DNA of 64,000 nucleotides from Actinernus sp. WN-2022 (lineage: Eukaryota > Cnidaria > Anthozoa > Actiniaria > Actinernidae), in NCBI GenBank assembly GCA_030867875.1, contig JAOWCC010001368.1:806001-870000 (forward strand), given 5' to 3'. The notes beneath the pieces were generated by a model. The model was not told the origin of the DNA and ran no database searches. It saw only the letters and a program-made list of their open reading frames with translations. Shown here piece by piece: positions 11,151-23,400 of this stretch. Positions within the stretch are counted from its first letter, which is position 1. Each line of letters opens with the position of its first letter. The translations under genes and the position numbers were made by a program.

Positions 11151-11989
11151 TTACCATTGTTTAAAGAAACATTAACATCAAGGAAAGGTACATTAGTGAA
11201 AGAGTGTGAGCTGGTGAATTTAATGGTAGGGTGAATGTTATTAAGATAATCGATGAATATTCTTAGGTTATCCAGTCCTTCCGTCCAGATCATAAAAATA
11301 TCATCGATGTATCGTAGCCAGGTGTGAGGTTGAAATGGGGCTTTTTCGAGGGCATTAGCTTCGAAATAGCCAAGAAACAAGCTAGCAAAAGAAGGGGCCA
11401 TTCTGGTACCCCTGGCCGTACCGTGGATTTAAGGTAATCGTTGTCATTAAAAGAAAAGTTATTCATGGTAAGAATCATGCGAATAAGGTCACAGAGTGTG
11501 CCAGTAGGACTGAACGGTGATATGAGTGCGAGTACGCAAAAAATTATCACAGGCGTTAATGCCTTCATTATGCGGAATGTTAGTATACAATGATGAGACA
11601 TCAAGGGTAACTAATAAAGAATTATCGGGTAAATTATGGATAGCAAGGAGTTTGTTAATAAAGTCATTAGTGTCTTTAACGAAAGAAGGAAGTTTACTTA
11701 CTAAAGGTTTAAGGTGGTAGTCAACGAAGTGGGATATGCGTTCAGTGTGATGGTTATTAGATGAAGCGCATTTGAATATATTCATATAGAATTTGCGCTA
11801 TATAAATTACTACCTTTACATTTATGTAAACTTTAATGGCTGTTTATTATCATTTTCTATCAATCATATACTAGCGTAGTGATAAACTTTATCCATATAT
11901 ATTGCCATCGAGTAGTCCCTGGGCTCCCTGTGGTGTCACGTGAACGAACTTTTTTCGCCAGGGGCGTTGCCGCAGAGAGGCAGAACCGC

Positions 11990-12030
11990 GGGCGTGACGT
12001 CATGATTGTTTGCTTTCAAGATGGCGGCAG
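11990..12030 (+). promoter_or_regulatory. Promoter-like CRE and YY1-type motifs
   Basis: GCGTGACGTCATG (perfect CRE, TGACGTCA, 11995-12002) lies 15 bp before CAAGATGGCGGCAG (12017-12030), which matches the YY1 motif AANATGGCGGC common just downstream of animal start sites. The surrounding 300 bp is richer in CpG than its neighbours. The ATG within the YY1 motif opens only a short frame. This could be the promoter or first exon of CAMTA or of another gene; no splice link can be shown. Confidence 0.35.
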
Positions 12031-12439
12031 CTGGAGAGTCAAACAGTTGAAGCGAATTTCGCTGGTTATCTGTGATGATCTCCGCACTACAAGCATATAT
12101 GAACCGTTCACTAGCATGAGTAGAAGGCAGGCTATCCCCTGCTCAAGTATTGGCCGCGTGCAGGCGATCTTCATGTCAACCGTTGCAGTTTGGTTAGTCG
12201 CGTGTCCGTGGATATCTTGGCATGACAGCCACCGTTGGTGAACCGTTTCAGATCACAAATACGGACACTACACACGTCGCATTGCCGGCCAAGTTAGGCG
12301 AGATCAAGGAGGCGAATGACTTCCCGTCGGTGAAGCTTTGTTGGAACTCGAGTGAGGTGAGCGAAGTGTACTTGAAGCATGCTGCAATGATGCACACTTC
12401 GTTGCTAGTACAGTATAACATACACACTAAACTTTATTA

Positions 12440-13900
12440 AAAGTGCATATATTTGCTCAGTTATAAACAGGATTAGCATATCCACTACTTGGACTGTTGT
12501 TTAGTACAACTGCAACCAGCAAAGTATTTTTTCAGTGCTCGTACAGTGCTCGTACCTCCCGATATATCTAATTAAGTTTATACAGTATACATAATTTGCA
12601 CTATATTGCACTGAAACTTGCGTAATGTCTTTTTTGGATATTGCAAGTCAAGTATGTTTGGATATTGCAAGTCAAGTTACATGTATTGTTGGTAAGTACA
12701 CATGCATTCCCCATGTATTCAGTGTCAGCCTTTCTTGTATTTAAAACTTTGAACAATCCGTTCAACAACGCAACGATATGGGTTAGGATTTTGTGGAAAT
12801 AATATAAGCTTCTATTAGTTATAATGCTTCATAACAACGCAGTACACCTGTTCATAATTTGCATAGCTACAGGACTAAAATAATATTTTTCACAGTCATA
12901 TGACCTGGTTTGTATGAAAAACTACGTTTTCAACTTTGAAAAGGGATAAAATCTAAAATATGCAACATATCAAATATTTTAGACAATTTAGTTGGGATTC
13001 GGAATGGATAATAAGATTTTTTTTAAGCTAAAGGGGTGAACTCCTTATGGCGGATCGAGTCATTTCACGTTGAAAAAAATATTCAACATCTATGCTTTTA
13101 ACTTGTTTAAAGCAGATTAAATGTATACTTTCTTCAATTTAAGACCTTTAAAACAGTATAAAGTACATCTGTGTGGCATTAATTGTGACGCTGCAAGAGC
13201 GTTTTATCAAAATGACACCTCAAACCTTTATCAAGACCTTAAGTACTGTAGCTGTCGATCATCACATACGTGTATAATCGGTGGTAGCCAGCTTCTAATG
13301 ACAGTCCTGTATCAGCTGTCAGAATTCATCTTAACTGGAAAGTATTATAATTTTTATCAGAATTATGTGATTTGCTGTAAAAAAAAGTTTGTCAAAAACA
13401 AGAAAATTGAAAACAAAAACAAGGCCTGGAAGCACTCTGCATATGATAAGTTATGAATAACTACTAAAGGGAAGAACAGATTGATTAAGCACCAATAACA
13501 AGCAGAGCGTTTTCCATCTGCATACTTGTCAGTTAATTTATTCAGAATGATGTTCTTAAATGTTATTTCTAAACTGCTGAGAGTTTGGATGTGTGTGAAT
13601 AGTTTTGGATCCTCTTTTTATGTTCAACTTGAAAACATCACAGGCTGAGGCAAACCCAAGATAAGATAACATCCATTAAATGACCAGCAGTTAATTGCAT
13701 TATAATAACTCATTGACATTCACAGAAGTCCTGATTTGATGCAAAGACATGTTCTACTATAGTTATATTTACCTACAAGTACCAGTATCCTTTTATGAAA
13801 AAGAAATTTGTTTCTCAAATTTGTTATACAGTATTTCAGAATTAAACTTACCTAAAGCCATACTATACCATAATTAAACCTACTGTACAAATTGTAAGGT
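12440..13900. other. AT-rich sequence with no recognisable feature
   Basis: Short frames only, including 13121-13456 with no recognisable similarity. A 22 bp direct duplication, GGATATTGCAAGTCAAGT, occurs at 12637 and 12660. Confidence 0.4.
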
Positions 13901-13904
13901 ATAT

Positions 13905-14060
13905 AATTAGTATATACCACACAAGTGAATAGTGGTTTTTGTCTGCTCTGATTGGCTACTCTGGAGGTGAGTATCCTTTGCTATTCACCTCCACTTTGGT
14001 GAATAATTCTTCACACATTTGCTATTTACCTCCACTTTGGTGAATAATTCTTCAATATCA
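13905..14060 (+). repeat. Dispersed repeat copy A
   Basis: TATACCACACAAGTGAATA...CTCTGATTGGCTACTC is found again at 25745-25810 (ATACCACACCAGTGAATA...CTCTGATTGGCTACTC). Here the downstream block CACCTCCACTTTGGTGAATA is itself duplicated (about 13986 and 14028). Confidence 0.6.
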
Positions 14061-14941
14061 CAGAAATATTTCAGAAGCCTCATAGGATTTCAATAGTTGT
14101 GGCTTGTAATATTGTCAATTGTCTGTTCCATCAATTTTAAGTATCACTAAATTATTCAGTTTCTGTGGGATTAGAGTTTTAACATTTATTTTATGACATA
14201 AATATGTCTGCAATATAATTTTTAATTTCTCAATTACATAGAATGTATTGAAGACATTGGTGGAAAAATAAAAGCAACTTATTAGGTAGTACATGGTGCT
14301 GTTTGCAGATCACCTTCAAGACCAACATTTCAATTTGTGTTTGGCTGTGAATGAAGTCATCAAATTAGTGATGTCGTGTTTGACAGACTGAGAGACTCTT
14401 CATTTGACTCAACAGCTTATTGTGTGGCAGCAATTAAAACAAAAAAAACGTGAATGGTACCTTATTAGCAATCAATCCATTCCCTTCCCCTCCTCCTAAA
14501 TAGAACAATAAAAACATTTTGAAAGTAAAAAGAAATAAACAACACATAAGGTAAATGTTAGCGTCCTCAGGATCAATATTTTATTGTCATGTTGTCATTA
14601 GTTCATTGATTGCCTTTTGTTAGGTTTCTTAGGTGGCACAATGCTGCAGTCAGGCAGTTCAGCCATGATATTTTATGAATACAATTTGCATAGATCTATG
14701 TACACTATTACATGTGCAGCAGTCAAAAAGTGGATTTTGGATTGCTGAAAGTATAGCACTAATGGCTCAGAATTTCTCTTTTCATCCAGTTAATTAATGC
14801 TTATCATTATCTTAATTGTGCTACAGGAACTGTTTTCCTTCCTCAAAAGCTTTGGCAATCATAATCAGTGGTTTGCAGATAGAATACAAACCAGGTAAGA
14901 CACAACTCCACTCACCTACTTATATGTAGGTTTGCATGTTT

Positions 14942-15056
14942 TAAGTAATAGATAAAGAATGAGTGGCTGATCTTTATCCGATTTACAAACTCGAGCTGAA
15001 AGTGAGAGTTTGTAAATCGGATAAAGATCGGACACAAATTCTTTATCTTACTTATC
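14942..15056. repeat. Palindromic miniature element
   Basis: The two arms are nearly perfect inverted copies: ATCTTTATCCGATTTACAAA at about 14970 against TTTGTAAATCGGATAAAGAT at about 15009, with outer arms ATTCTTTATC/GATAAAGAAT. Total length is about 115 bp around a short loop, as expected for a fold-back MITE. Confidence 0.65.
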
Positions 15057-15302
15057 AAACGTCTAGATGTAGAGAGTCACGTTTTCAGTTATTTTGGCGA
15101 TACAACCTATTTTGGCCGAGAAAATCGAAGCCAAAGTTTATGTAAATCAGGACAAAATCTTTATCAGATTTAAAGATCACTTATCGGTCGGTGATTTCCT
15201 TTGTTTTTGCTTCATGAATTATTAATGAGTTTGATAAAGTTTATTAGGACATGGTCACACCCACTCGACCAATCAGCATTCCCCAATCCCATAGTTAAGT
15301 AT

Positions 15303-17015
15303 ATGTTGTAGGTTGTTTCTAATTTCAGGTTGTTTTTAAAACAACCTAGGACAACCTAGGTTGGAATATCAATGATTCTAAAAAGGGATTTTTTAATTTT
15401 TTGGGATTCATAAAAAAAGAAGTTTAGTTTTTTTGGGGGTGGGAATTTAAAAAGAAAAAAATCACCCACCCCTCCCCTACAAAATACTTTTTGACAACCC
15501 ACCCCTCCTCTCTACTTCCTTCTCCTCTCTTCCCACTGCCTCTCAATTTTCTCCTTGTCGCCCCTGACACACCTTACTGTACTGTGAGTACCACTTACCT
15601 TGACGGTCACCCATCCACTTACTAACCTTGCCCGGTCGGGCTTAACTTGGCCGAATCACGAGGAACGCCTGGTGGATATTAATCCAGTAGATTATCGCAC
15701 TGTGCCACAAAAGCGCTTGTTGATTTGAACACATCATTTATTCTCCAAGTGACTAATCGTCGAACCCAGTCCCTCTCGTTATGTGCGCATGCGTACTACT
15801 AACAAAATCGGACTTTGAAACATCTTTCGAAAACATTGTATGGACAACATTAAACTGGGACGAAACTGTAACACAGGTGAAGTTTGTGTTGACTCTGCAT
15901 TCTTTTATGAAAGCTGCAGCAACTCAAAGGAAATGGGAGCTAAATCCAGAAAAATACTTTGTTTCTTGACTTTATTACGGCTCCACTCGTACTTCGAAAC
16001 AAACTGTGTCAACCAAACCGACTTAGAGTGATCACTGACCTAAGATAAAGACAAAAGAAAGCGCATTACCTCTAACATTGTATCTAGAAGAAGATTTTTA
16101 CGATTCGAGAGCTAAATAGTATCTCAGTATTAAAGTAATGAGTACAGAGGATCTTGGAGTTAAGCTGGCTTGTACTTGTTAGACTTTTCCAATGGAATAA
16201 AACACTGACCATTGTGTCTCGAAAAAAATTGAAGTGGATCAAAGAAACACTGTATTATATTGTCTTGTTCTCTAATCAAAGAATTCCTCAGAGAATGTGA
16301 AAAGATGGATAAATGGATAAATGGATAAATGATTGAGAACATGCGGAACAAGTGCCACATGCAATAACAAGCAGATTTATTAAACCCAGTTAACACCCCA
16401 CTCCAAGCAAACTCATTTGTAACACTATTCTATTAAAATCGAATTAATGGTCCTGCAAACTAATCCAAACCCTAGCCCAACATTTAAGTAACCCTAACAG
16501 TAACCAATTCTCGCTAATTTTGGGTGTTTAGAGCTAAGTCACTAAACAACAGACAAGTATAATGCTTCTTCAATGCTCCTGTGAATTAATTAATCCAAAA
16601 CCTAACCCTGCATTTTTAAAAACCCTAACCGTCAACAACGGGTGCTCACTAATTTAGGGTTTTTAGAGCTATAGTCACTAAATTTAGATTGCTGAACACA
16701 GATAAATAATGCTTCTTCAATAGTCCTGTGAACTAATTAATCCAAAACTTAACCCTACATTTAAAAAAAACCTAAGGTCCGTCAACAAGGGCTGCTCACT
16801 TTGGGGTATTTTAAGAGGTAAAATCAATAATTTTGGGTGTTTAGGTTTAATGTCACTAAATAACAGACAAATGTAATGCTTAATGCAACATTTAAAAGAC
16901 TAAAAAAATATCGAAATGACCTAGGTAGTTTTTAAAAATAGAAATGACCTAGGTTGTTTTAAAATAACCTAGGTTGTTTAAAAAATGACCAGAAATGAGA
17001 AACAACCTGCAACAT
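15303..17015. mobile_element. Non-autonomous DNA transposon with TIRs, TA target site
   Basis: Left end TGTTGTAGGTTGTTTCT near 15303 is mirrored by AGAAACAACCTGCAACA at about 16999-17015; the inverted similarity includes CAACCTAGG/CCTAGGTTG motifs further in. TA flanks both ends, suggesting a Tc1/mariner-type target. No transposase is recognisable in the 1.7 kb. Part of the left side (about 15340-15560) is repeated at 23092-23330. Confidence 0.55.
16430..16890 (+). repeat. Three diverged ~145 bp tandem copies
   Basis: AATTAATCCAAAACCTAACCC...GGGTGTTTAGAGCTAAGTCACTAAA recurs at roughly 16440, 16580 and 16730 within the TA-flanked element. Confidence 0.6.
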
Positions 17016-17022
17016 AAATTAT

Positions 17023-17099
17023 ATAGAGAATACTAATAAGGCTATGAAACAATACAGAACAATAGCCTTATTAGTATTCTCTATATAGAGAATACTAAT
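17023..17099. repeat. Hairpin repeat
   Basis: TAGAGAATACTAATAAGGCTA (left) pairs with TAGCCTTATTAGTATTCTCTA (right) around a loop of about 20 bp; a third half-copy, TAGAGAATACTAATTA, follows directly. Confidence 0.65.
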
Positions 17100-17222
17100 T
17101 ACTCCCCTAATCCAGACCCTGTATATTATTTCGAGTTTCTTATAGTAGTTGCCAATAATTTCAGAAAAAAATGTCTTGTGGATGTGACCAAATTCTAAGA
17201 CGGTTAGATTAAATGAACACTT

Positions 17223-17325
17223 GAGTTCTATGTGATTTAGATTGCGTCGCATTTTAGATAGAAAACCGCTAGTGTGCTCGTAGTTTTCTATCTAAATGCT
17301 CAGCACTCTAAATCACATAGAACTC
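17223..17325. repeat. Hairpin repeat
   Basis: GAGTTCTATGTGATTTAGA at the left mirrors TCTAAATCACATAGAACTC at the right; an inner pair, TTTAGATAGAAAAC/GTTTTCTATCTAAA, extends the stem. Confidence 0.65.
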
Positions 17326-17406
17326 TTTGCCATTAACTAACCCATACCTGTAGAGTTTCTCTTATTTAAGTACAGTTGTTAAATATTGAGTTATTTTTCT
17401 TTTCAG

Positions 17407-17452
17407 GCCTCAAAATGGCTCCATGTTCCTTTTCAACAAACAGAAGTTTAAG
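17407..17452 (+). CDS. CAMTA: CAMTA exon, CG-1 domain
   Basis: 46 bp exon between TTTTCAG and GTTAGG. It encodes PQNGSMFLFNKQKFK, matching the PQNGSMILYNRKKVK segment of vertebrate CG-1 domains. It starts in phase 1 and ends at a codon boundary. The donor GTTAGG is weak. Confidence 0.85.
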
Positions 17453-20400
17453 GTTAGGGTAATGCACTTTTTGCTTCTCAGGAATAGTAATCATTTGTCA
17501 ACCTTCTGTTATGCTAATTTAACCCAGTCACTCTAGATACATGTACAATGTATACATGTATTATATATATACATATACAAATATATGTACATGTATGTAG
17601 CAGTTGCCCAGATATCTCCCACATTAACCCCATTATGTGGGTATTATGTATATGAAATATATGGTAATTTATATGGGATAGCAGTTGCCCAGACATTTCC
17701 CACATTAACCCCATTATGTACATATGTAGCCTGTGAAAATTACAGCCATCTCTATTCGAGGGCCAAAAGTGACCCCCCCCCCCCCCCGAGAGAGACAACT
17801 GTGATTTGAGCCCAGAAATTCCATACTGATGACAATATTTATTTTTCAAGAAAACCACAAGGTTCAGAAACTTCGCTTGAACCTAGAAACATAGTGCAGA
17901 TTTCGATTGAGTATCAAAAACATTTGGTTTTGCATTTGCTCAGTTTTCCTATTGCCTGTGGAAAATGTAATTTGTATATTCGGTTGTGACTGTAATTTGC
18001 ATATTCGGTTATGGCTGCATGCCTCCAAATCAGCTCTCTACTTAATATGCTCTGCTAGTCTTCCTTGGCCCTATATGGCAGTACAGTGTACATTACATTT
18101 TGGTGGGAATAGTTTATCTAGATGAAGTGCTATTAAAAATGCCTGTCGATGGACAGAGAACTCGTCGAGAGACTTCTTCATCATCCTCAACCACAACAGA
18201 GATCTCCGCCATTATCTCGAAGGAGATCGGTAATTACTTTGAGTCGGATACCTTCTCTTCTATTATCTCCAGAGTTGTAAATGAGTCCGTGAAATCCTCT
18301 ATGGAGAGTGCATTGCTGGAATTAAACCAACGAGTCAAGGTTGCTGAAGACAAATTAGCTCAAGTGGAAGCTAACAACTGTCTCCTTAATGAAATGCTAG
18401 TCGATCTACATGTACGTGATGAACTTGAAGGAATTTGAACCAAGTCGAATGAAAATGAACAATATTCAAGGCGGAGTAATGTTAGAATCTTTGGAATCCA
18501 GGTATCAGAGGGTGAATCGTGCAAGAGCAAGGTAATTGATTTCTTTAAAGTCTCTCTCGATATCGAACTCGAGTCGGATGAGATTATGGTATCATTGTCA
18601 AGTTGAAGTCCCACAAGACCAAAGCAAAACTCATGAAATCCAAAAAAACACTTAAAGGCACTCATTTCTTCATCAACAAAGACCTTACTTGCCACAATTT
18701 AGAACTCCTGAAGAAGGCACGCGAATCTGCAGAAACTGAAGAGTTCCAGTCAGTATGGTCCTGTGATGGAAAGATCCCCGTGAAAAAAAGTAATGTAATC
18801 TTCCACATACGAAGTTCTGTGGATGTGGTACGTGGACCGCAAAGGGCCTGGTATTATCCGTTATGGATCTCTCCTGTTTTATTATTACTGATACTCATTA
18901 ACCAATGGACCTCCAAATTTCTTACATTTTTGATTAATCTTTTTTCTCTTCTATTCATATATAGTATTATAATTTTTCTTATGATATTTCCGAGTGCGAT
19001 ACGAGGTGAGTCTTAGCATAGAATCCTACCGAGCGGCAATAGGACTTTTCAACTCCTCTGATTATTATGGTACATACTGATTATTATGGTACATACTGAT
19101 TATTATGGTACATACTGATTATTATGGTACATACTGATTATCATGGTACATACTGATTATTTTGGTACATACTGATTATTATGGTACATACTGATTATTA
19201 TGGTACATACTGATTATTATGGTACATACTGATTATTATGGTACATACTGATTATTATGGTACATACTGATTATTATGGTACATACTGATTATTATGGTA
19301 CATACTGATTATTATGGTACATACTGATTATTATGGTACATACTGATTATCATGGTACATACTGATTATTATGGTACATACTGATTATCATGGTACATAC
19401 TGATTATTATGGTACATACTGATTATTATGGTACATACTGATTATTATGGTACATACTGATTATTATGGTACATACTGATTATTATGGTACATACTGATT
19501 ATCATGGTACATACTGATTATTATGGTACATACTGATTATCATGGTACATACTGATTATTTTGGTACATACTGATTATTATGGTACATACTGATTATTAT
19601 GGTACATACTGATTATTATGGTACATACTGATTATTATGGTACATACTGATTATCATGGTACATACTGATTATTATGGTACATGTCTCAGTCTTTCCCTT
19701 GCACATTTGAATGCCCGAAGTTTAAATACTCCATCTAAACTTGACGAAATCTCGGCATTACTTTCTACTCACAGTTTTAAATATGTTTTTGGAGTTTCTA
19801 AGACATGGCTAAACGACAAAATAAATAGCGACTCTACTTCTCCCCGGTTATCATGCTCCTTTCAGAAGAGATAGAAACCTGAAACGTAGTGGAGGAGTAG
19901 CCCTGTATGTAGAAGAGTTCCTTTACACTAAAAGAAGAAACAATCTACAACCAAAAAATATAGAATTACTTTTAGTTGAAAAAATATGCAATAAGCAGCA
20001 TTTAAAAAAAAAGATTGACAAGTAAAAGAAAACTACATGTATCATCCGGTTTCCCTTTTATCTAGTATCTCAAAGTTATGTGAAAAAATTGTTTTTATTA
20101 GACTATACAACTTCCTTTTGAAATAGGTTTTTTATATGAATTCCAATCTGGTTTTCGTCCTGGCGAGCACGGTTCTCCAGTTAATGCATATTGTCAGCAA
20201 GATTTACCACGCCATTGAAAATGGATATGAAGTTCGCATGGTTTTCCTCAATATCAGTAAAGAGTTTGACCGTGTTTGGCACAAAAGGTTATTTTACAAA
20301 TTGAAAATGATTGGCATTGAAGGGTCCCTTTACAAATGGTTCCAGAGCTATCTGGTCGGTCATTGCACTCGTTCTGAATGGAAAGAAAATGCCTCTGGTG

Positions 20401-23400
20401 TACCTAAGGCAGTGTTCTTGGGCCCTGCTTTTCTTGATTTACATCAACGACCTAACCAGCAATATTTCTTCAGATTCGTTTCTTTACGCAGATGATACAG
20501 CACTGCTAGAAGTTATTGATTCTTCTCCCGATTTGTCCGCTTGCAAGTTAAACGTCTTTCTGAAATTAATAGCTCAGTGGTCAAAATCCAACCTAGTAAT
20601 AATGAACTCCAGCAAAACCAAGTCGCTACTTTTCTCTGCTAAGAAATCATTAATTTACCACCCACCTCTATTGTTTGATGATAACGTAATCGATGAAATC
20701 CAGTCGCATACTCATCTCGTTATTACGCTTACGTCTTCCTTGTCTTGGCATTCACATATTACTAATATCTATCAGAAAGCGTCCAAATGCTTAAACATGC
20801 TCAAAGGTCTAAAATACAACGTTCAGCGATCTACTCTAGACACATTATACAAATCGATAGTATGTCCCTTAATGGTATTTGCGGATGTCATATGGGATGG
20901 GTGTTCAGCCGGGGAAAGGGAGCTGCTTGACTCTGTTAAATATGATGCCGCCAAATTAGTCACCGGTGCTTTTAAAGGAACAGGTTATCATCGTTTACTT
21001 GAAGAATTGGCCTGGGATAAACTTTCTTCACGTCGAATTTACCATAACTTAACAATTTTTTATAAAATTAAAAATAAACAGATTCCTGTTTACTTACATT
21101 CTTTTTGTCCACCTTTGGTTCACCAAAAAAACGGATTATAATCTTCGTTCAGGCTCTAATATTGCGCATTCTTTGCGTATTCGTACAGAACGCTTTAAGA
21201 AATCATATCTACCCTCTACTATATCATACTGGAATGACCTACCTCTACATCTCCACGAAGAAATAAGTATTTCAAAATTCAAACAACCCCTTAAGGTACT
21301 TTTGTTTACGTAAAAAAACAAGCCGTCTATTTGATTTTGGGGCACGTTACCCCTCAGTTTTACATGCTAGGCTTAGACTTAAACACCACCCTACCCATGT
21401 CATGTGATCTGTTCTGTTTGCACTCAAACTTATTTTACAGGATGTTAGCATCCATTGTAGTTGAATAATGTCAATGGCATGTGAAATGACCTTATATTTT
21501 GGACAGGAGATTTTTTTTACAGGTTTTCTATGGCTGGAAAGCAATATCCTAATTATGGACAAGAAAAGGGTGTGGCAGATCACATGATTGGATGCGTTAG
21601 CAACATGTCTCCCAAAAATGAAGTCACAGCAACTTGAAGATGCATATGTTGTGCTCAATACAAATCTTTTCAATTAACCTGAACTTTGAACCACCCCCTC
21701 TAACCTTAGTGTTGGTTCTGAATTAGTGTCCAATAAGAGAAGACTAGGGAAGTACATTTTTGCTCATAGCTCCTGTCTAGAAAATAATTGCATCACAAAA
21801 TTTGGTCAAATAATTCATCACTCAGTGAGTATCCAAGTAAAGCCGATTCTGAATGAAAAGGACAGAAACTTACAAATTATAATTTTTTTGTTAAGGTTAC
21901 TGGATACCTTCAAAACGAAAAAGATGTTAAAAAAAATTTTTCACACAAGAATCTAGTTTTAGTAGCAGTGTTTGATATACTAAAAACTCTGTTCAATTTT
22001 TTTTTTTATTGACAGAGAAATACCAAAAGGAAGTTTTTAACAGGAAGTAAAAGGTTCTGTTTGATATACAGCAGACCAATTAACACATGACAAGTACTCA
22101 CTCGCCCGTATCGAAAGTGTGGGGAAAGCTAGCGCATAAATTCATTTCATATACTGATGTTTACGTTTATTGAGAAACGTTTTTCCACACACGATTCCGT
22201 AATTCCATCGGTTGTTGGCCTTATGTCTTCCAAAAAGCAAGCAGTATACCCTTAGCTTGGAAAACAAAGAAAAATGAAAAGCAAAACAAACCCAAACAAC
22301 GCATATGACTTCGAGCCAAATAGAAGTCCTCGCAAAACCGGACAAGGGTTCGTATTGTCACTTGCGTGCCGAGTGATTCACATCTGAACATAAAGAAGAA
22401 TTGATAGGAGCCAGCCAAGAGAATATTTGTTTCCAAGAAAGCTAAGATGGAAACGTAAAGTCTGATGGTTCACCTTTTTGGCTTTTTTTTTCAAGTCAAA
22501 CAAGCCGGCTATAGATACGGCGCATACCTTTGATCGGAAATCAACATACAATATTCATCTCAGCAAATATATTTATTTCTCTAATTCCTAGATTACAATA
22601 TCCTCTGGAACCCACATATTAAAACAAGAGACTGCAAGGAGAACTATGGCTTGTAATTATATTTACATATTGAAACTCTACCTTTAGTTTTCCCCGCGGA
22701 ATTTTGGGAGACTCCAGGAGGTTGCTTCTGATTGCAGAATGGGTGTCGAGTCCGGAAAGCCGCTCTAAGTAGGTGTGAATCAGTTGCTGAACTTCTAATG
22801 CAGATTTCTTGGCAAACATTTTTCAACGTTTCTGCAGTCTTCAAGTGAATTGATTGCATATAAGAATTTACCGGAATTTTTTGAAATTTCGTCCAGTGAT
22901 TCTACAATAACTAATCTCCAAAAGCGTGTGTGCTTTTTCCCGATTTTGTTTTTAGTTTTAAAGATATAATTCCAAGCGTGATGGCTTGGCAAAAATAATC
23001 AATGACTCAACTTTAAACTGCAATAATTTCGCATAGAAAATAGATATCAAAAATCGCACACACCATTTTGGAGATCAATGACCGCTTAACTTGTTTTCAA
23101 ACAACCTAGGTTGGAATATCAATGATTCTAAAAAGGATTTTTTAATTTTTTGGGATTTATAAAAAAGGGGTTTATTTATATATATATATATATATATACA
23201 TTTTTTTTTTTTGGGGGGGGGGGATTTAAAAAGAAGAAAAAATATTTTTGACTACCCTCCCCTCCCCTCTACTTTTTCCACCTTCCTTTCCCATTCCATT
23301 CTTCCTTGCCCCCCCTCCTGGTGTATCTTGCTATGTCTGGGTGGAGCCATCCCTCCACAGAACATGAACTGTAATAATTACTGCATCACCCTTGTGATGA

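Larger units (their letters stand above)
10070..11790 (-). mobile_element. Penelope-like element, split by a G-rich insertion
   Basis: On the minus strand, RT motifs appear from 11785 downward: [17 protein letters not shown] (about 11585-11635), MAPSFASLFLGYFEANALEK (about 11340-11400) and RYIDDIFMIW with an intact catalytic YIDD (about 11285-11315). After an insertion at about 10940-11150 come LTCNTKNLIYMIQCNRCNLQ (about 10490-10550) and YLGETKRRLKYRFNEHRRT. The latter is a GIY-YIG endonuclease domain, and RT plus GIY-YIG identifies a Penelope-like element. Frames shift repeatedly, so the copy is inactive. At the 3' end lies a hammerhead-like stem. Confidence 0.85.
18139..21345 (+). mobile_element. 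LINE with ORF1 and ORF2, decayed
   Basis: Two-ORF non-LTR element inside the first mapped CAMTA intron, same strand as the gene. ORF1 starts at 18139; ORF2 begins with the endonuclease near 19680 and ends near 21313. A 19 bp minisatellite separates them. Frames are broken in many places and part of the endonuclease/RT junction is missing. Confidence 0.85.

Noticed and set aside
12222..12440. A 72-codon frame with ordinary-looking composition after the promoter-like motifs.
   Set aside because: No similarity recognised and no splice or conservation support.
14826..14894. A possible upstream CAMTA CG-1 exon: after GCTACAG the sequence reads GTVFLPQKLW and ends near NTNQ before GTAAGA, resembling the VFLPKKLL...HRWNTNE start of CG-1.
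   Set aside because: Two in-frame stops lie inside and the spacing is about seven residues short, so it cannot be called an exon. RNA evidence would decide.
19057..19683. A CRISPR-like array, from regular repeats.
   Set aside because: The 19 bp units are directly adjacent without spacers and lie inside a LINE in animal DNA.
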